Assembly (NCBI RefSeq): GCF_001078055.1
Contig: NZ_CP010777.1
Span: 828,408 to 892,407, forward strand
Length of the DNA stretch: 64,000 nt
Direction of reading: 5' to 3'
Source of the DNA: Rufibacter radiotolerans
GTDB lineage: Bacteria; Bacteroidota; Bacteroidia; Cytophagales; Hymenobacteraceae
The translations under genes were made by a program, and so were the position numbers. The stretch's first letter is position 1; each line of letters starts with the position of its first letter. Positions 61,551 through 64,000 of the stretch are shown in pieces. The notes beneath the pieces were generated by a model, which did not search any database, was not told where the DNA came from, and was given only the letters and a program-made list of their open reading frames with translations.

Positions 61551-61640
61551 TAGCGAATTCTTCAAAAGCGAATAATAAATTCTGAATAGCGAGAGAATAG
61601 GAGTGGTCAGCAATGCGCCCTTTCGCTGCTGTGCAGCAAG

Positions 61641-61688
61641 GGTAGTCCGGAGACTACCCAAAACCATAGTCACGAGTCCGGAGACTCG
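61641..61688. repeat. Pair of AGTCCGGAGACT palindromes
   Basis: GGTAGTCCGGAGACTACC (61641-61658) and CGAGTCCGGAGACTCG (61673-61688) share a core. Confidence 0.75.
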
Positions 61689-61703
61689 CGCCAGCGGTAA
61701 AAG

Positions 61704-61741
61704 CGTTTTGAGCCTGTTTTTCAGAAAACAGCCCTAAAACG
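61704..61741. repeat. Family-1 palindrome, copy 22
   Basis: CGTTTTGAGCCTGTTTTTC and AGAAAACAGCCCTAAAACG. Confidence 0.82.
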
Positions 61742-61773
61742 CCACCTCAATTCCAGCTTCCTTCCGCAAAAAA

Positions 61774-61838
61774 TGACAAAGATCATTTTCATGGGTGACG
61801 AGGGCAATCCCTGGTGGGGGTGGGGGTGCCTACTTTTG
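61774..61838 (+). promoter_or_regulatory. FNR/CRP-type site(s) and promoter of ccoG
   Basis: TGACAAAGATCA (61774-61785) fits TGAC-N4-RTCA. A TACTTTTG box lies at 61831-61838. A degenerate TGACGAGGGCAA begins at 61796, exactly 35 nt before the box, as in the other two promoters. The full site is therefore farther upstream here (near -64). Confidence 0.62.
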
Positions 61839-61956
61839 TAAAGTACTTCTAACCGAAGAGACACAGAAAAGGGAGTCGCCCTTCTTTCTGCTAGTAGCCC
61901 CCCGATGTTGGATTTCATCCCCTTAAGGGGCGGAATCTATCAAACTAGTGAGAATG

Positions 61957-61994
61957 TGTTTTTGCCGCTTTTTCAGCAAAACAAGCCAAAAACG
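61957..61994. repeat. Family-1 palindrome, copy 23 (diverged)
   Basis: GTGTTTTTGCCGCTTTTTC and AGCAAAACAAGCCAAAAAC. Confidence 0.6.
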
Positions 61995-62094
61995 ACGGGC
62001 TGCCCTGGCAGCCAGAAAAGACAAAGCCAGGAAAGCTGGCCTGTCAAATACCTACACCATCGTTCGCTGCCGGGCGCACAACCGGTAAGAGACC

Positions 62095-63495
62095 ATGAGT
62101 ACAACTATAAAGGACCCAGAGGCCTTCCGTGACACCATTGCCACGGTAGACAAAGAAGGGAAACGGGTGTGGCTTTACCCTAAAAAGCCCAGCGGGAAAC
62201 TGTACCAGTACCGCAAATATGTGAGCTATCTGCTCCTTACCTTACTTTTCGCGGGGCCATTCATTAAAGTGAATGGGTTACCTCTGCTTATGTTCAATAT
62301 CCCGGCGCGCAAGTTTGTGATGTTCGGGAGTGTTTTCTGGCCGCAGGATTTCTTCATCCTTTTGGTGGGGTTCATGGCCTTTCTGGTATTCATTATCCTG
62401 TTTACGGTAGTGTACGGGCGCGTATTCTGCGGATGGGTTTGTCCGCAGACCATCTTCATGGAGATGGTATTCAGACGGATAGAATACTGGATTGAAGGCG
62501 ATGGCCCTGCCCAAAAGGCGCTGGACCGAGCCCCCTGGACCAAAGAGAAGATCTTCAAGAAAACTGCCAAACACACACTCTTTGTGCTGGTGTCCTTGGT
62601 GATCGCGCATACGTTTCTGGCCTACATCATTGGCGTAGACGAACTGCAGAAGATAGTGACAGATTCGCCGGCCAACCACTGGGGCGGCCTGGTTTCCTTA
62701 ATGGTGTTTACCGGAGTGTTCTACTGGGTGTTTGCCCAGTTCAGGGAGCAGGTGTGTACCATAGTCTGCCCGTACGGCCGTCTGCAGGGCGTCATGCTGG
62801 ACAAGCAAAGCCTTACCGTGGCCTATGACTATGAGCGCGGCGAGCCCAGAGGGAAATTAAGAAAAGGCCAGGAGCGCACCGACGGCGACTGCATTGACTG
62901 CCACCAGTGCGTGCAGGTTTGCCCTACCGGGATAGACATCAGAAACGGGGCGCAGCAGATGGAGTGTATTAACTGTACCGCCTGTATAGATGTCTGCAAC
63001 TCCATCATGGACTTGGTGAACAAGCCGCAGGGCCTCATCAGAATGGCCACCGAGGAAAGTATTGCGGAGAAAAAGCCGTGGCGGTTTACCACCCGCATGC
63101 GCGCCTATACTGGGGTATTGGTGGTACTGGTGGCGGCCTTTGCGGTTCTTTTGGCTACCCGTTCCAATATTGAGGCTACTATTCTGCGTACCCCGGGCAT
63201 GCTCTACCAGCAAACCGAGAAAGGTACTATTACCAACCTCTACCACATCACGCTCATCAACAAGACTGATGAGGAAATGCCCATCACTCTCAAGATCCTT
63301 TCCAGTGAGGGAAGCATCACGGTTGTGAGAAACGAGTTGGTGTTGCCAAAACAGGGCCTGGTGGAAGGGGTGTTCTTTGCCGAGATTCCGAAGAGCGTTC
63401 TCACTTCGGCCTCCTCTAAAATTGAGATTGGCGTCTTTCACGGGGATGAACTCCTTGCCACCGAGAAAACCAAGTTCCTGGGGCCGGGGCACTAG
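62095..63495 (+). CDS. ccoG: cbb3 oxidase assembly ferredoxin CcoG (RdxA/FixG)
   Basis: A 466-residue membrane protein with N-terminal helices including GRVFCGWVCPQTIFMEMVFR. Two cysteine-rich 4Fe-4S motifs follow: C266 onwards, CIDCHQCVQVCP and CINCTACIDVC, plus the usual C-terminal FixG domain (about 340-466). CcoG reduces copper for the cbb3 oxidase. ccoH begins 80 nt later. It is separated from ccoP by island C. Confidence 0.95.
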   Translation: MSTTIKDPEAFRDTIATVDKEGKRVWLYPKKPSGKLYQYRKYVSYLLLTLLFAGPFIKVNGLPLLMFNIPARKFVMFGSVFWPQDFFILLVGFMAFLVFIILFTVVYGRVFCGWVCPQTIFMEMVFRRIEYWIEGDGPAQKALDRAPWTKEKIFKKTAKHTLFVLVSLVIAHTFLAYIIGVDELQKIVTDSPANHWGGLVSLMVFTGVFYWVFAQFREQVCTIVCPYGRLQGVMLDKQSLTVAYDYERGEPRGKLRKGQERTDGDCIDCHQCVQVCPTGIDIRNGAQQMECINCTACIDVCNSIMDLVNKPQGLIRMATEESIAEKKPWRFTTRMRAYTGVLVVLVAAFAVLLATRSNIEATILRTPGMLYQQTEKGTITNLYHITLINKTDEEMPITLKILSSEGSITVVRNELVLPKQGLVEGVFFAEIPKSVLTSASSKIEIGVFHGDELLATEKTKFLGPGH

Positions 63496-63575
63496 AATGA
63501 TTGAATGATTGAGAGATTGAGTGAATGTAAAAATTCCTCTCTCTAACAACAAACAACTAAAAACTGAGAACTAAC

Positions 63576-64000
63576 ATGTCTAATCATATATCAAACCCAA
63601 ACCCAGTAGCGCAACGGTCTATGTTGCCTTACATTATTACCGCGGTCTTTTTGCTGTTTGGTTGCTACATTGGCTTTATGGTCTACGGGGCCATGCAGAG
63701 CGATGTGAACCTGGTGAGCAAGGAATATTACGCCGAAGAGCTAGCCTACGGGAAGCGCATGGAGCAGGTGGCCCAGGCCCAGCAATTGGAGAACCCCATT
63801 ACCATCATCTCGGCAGCCGCCGCTGAGCAGTTGGTGATCCAGTTTCCTGCTGAACTGACCGCCGCCACCGGGTCTATTCACCTGTTCCGGCCGTCAGACG
63901 CTAAGCTGGACGTGGTTCTGCCCTTGACCCTGAACGCAGAGGGTGTGCAGCACATCAATACCGCCTCTTTGAAAAAAGGCCTGTGGCGCGTGCAACTCAC
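63576..64000 (+). CDS. ccoH: cbb3 oxidase assembly protein CcoH (FixH), truncated by the window end
   Basis: About 141 residues remain. One N-terminal helix (MLPYIITAVFLLFGCYIGFM) is followed by VSKEYYAEELAYGKRMEQVA, a FixH signature, then a beta-rich periplasmic domain. FixH assists assembly of the cbb3 oxidase. The start is at 63576; the 3' end is beyond 64000. Confidence 0.9.
   Translation, partial: MSNHISNPNPVAQRSMLPYIITAVFLLFGCYIGFMVYGAMQSDVNLVSKEYYAEELAYGKRMEQVAQAQQLENPITIISAAAAEQLVIQFPAELTAATGSIHLFRPSDAKLDVVLPLTLNAEGVQHINTASLKKGLWRVQL

Larger units (their letters stand above)
61035..62094. other. Repeat island C between ccoP and ccoG, with ccoG promoter
   Basis: About 1060 bp. In order: family-1 palindrome, 44-bp CAGACTC block, shared GAGCTGCGCAC block, mirrored array of four palindromes, two AGTCCGGAGACT palindromes, family-1 palindrome, FNR-like site and promoter, and a third, diverged family-1 palindrome. 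No credible gene. Confidence 0.8.

Overview
The window reads as a chromosomal segment of a moderately GC-rich Bacteroidota. The best guess is family Hymenobacteraceae (Rufibacter/Nibribacter-like). That guess rests on the fused CcoN-CcoO oxidase, TAnnTTTG promoter boxes in place of sigma70 boxes, many small lipoproteins and MORN-type proteins, and densely packed palindromic intergenic repeats. There is no rRNA and no transposase. Two identical tRNA-Lys genes are present.

Layout. 0-10.9 kb: MscS channel (cut by the window edge), acyltransferase, M23 peptidase, a PaaE-like reductase with an M3 oligopeptidase, a TetR regulator, ThiL, a small phosphatase pair and RlmD. 10.9-11.75 kb: a repeat island. 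11.7-21.2 kb: SDR, BatE-like protein, tRNA-Lys x2, a cupin / FMN reductase / esterase run, a beta-lactamase-like hydrolase with a murein amidase, and a GT39 enzyme. 21.7-32.1 kb: pyruvate carboxylase, an ABC1 kinase with its TetR-like partner, AraC, small proteins, a methyltransferase, ChaA and a VOC protein. 32.4-34.6 kb: an AT-rich run of four single-gene cassettes separated by 67-69 bp attC-like sites, all genes on the minus strand and no integrase. 35-39 kb: DEAD helicase, SDR, DsbA-like and Usp proteins. 39.3-41.7 kb: the copper ATPase CcoI. 42-56.6 kb: mostly stress and housekeeping genes (CDF transporter, KatE, glutathione peroxidase, DoxX, PAS/CZB pair, QorB). 57-64 kb: ccoS-ccoNO-ccoQ-ccoP, a 1 kb repeat island, then ccoG-ccoH (cut by the window edge).

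The cco genes form a functional unit. CcoNO/Q/P is the cbb3 oxidase, and CcoS, CcoG, CcoH and CcoI are its assembly and copper-loading factors. Three promoters (ccoI, ccoS and ccoG) carry a TGAC-N4-RTCA palindrome upstream of a TAnnTTTG-like box. In ccoI and ccoS the spacing is exactly 35 nt, so an FNR/CRP-type activator probably links the scattered genes.

The strongest unexplained signals are non-coding: (1) the integron-like cassette array, including a Tai4-like immunity gene; (2) a family of about 23 palindromes of 36-44 nt with covarying arms, all between genes; (3) three composite repeat islands at 11.1-11.6, 41.9-42.3 and 61.2-61.7 kb that share blocks, including a ~165 bp element present twice and a mirrored set of four palindromes; (4) perfect 44 bp and 64 bp palindromes. 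All coordinates and motifs were read by eye. Family calls come from recognised motifs, not searches.
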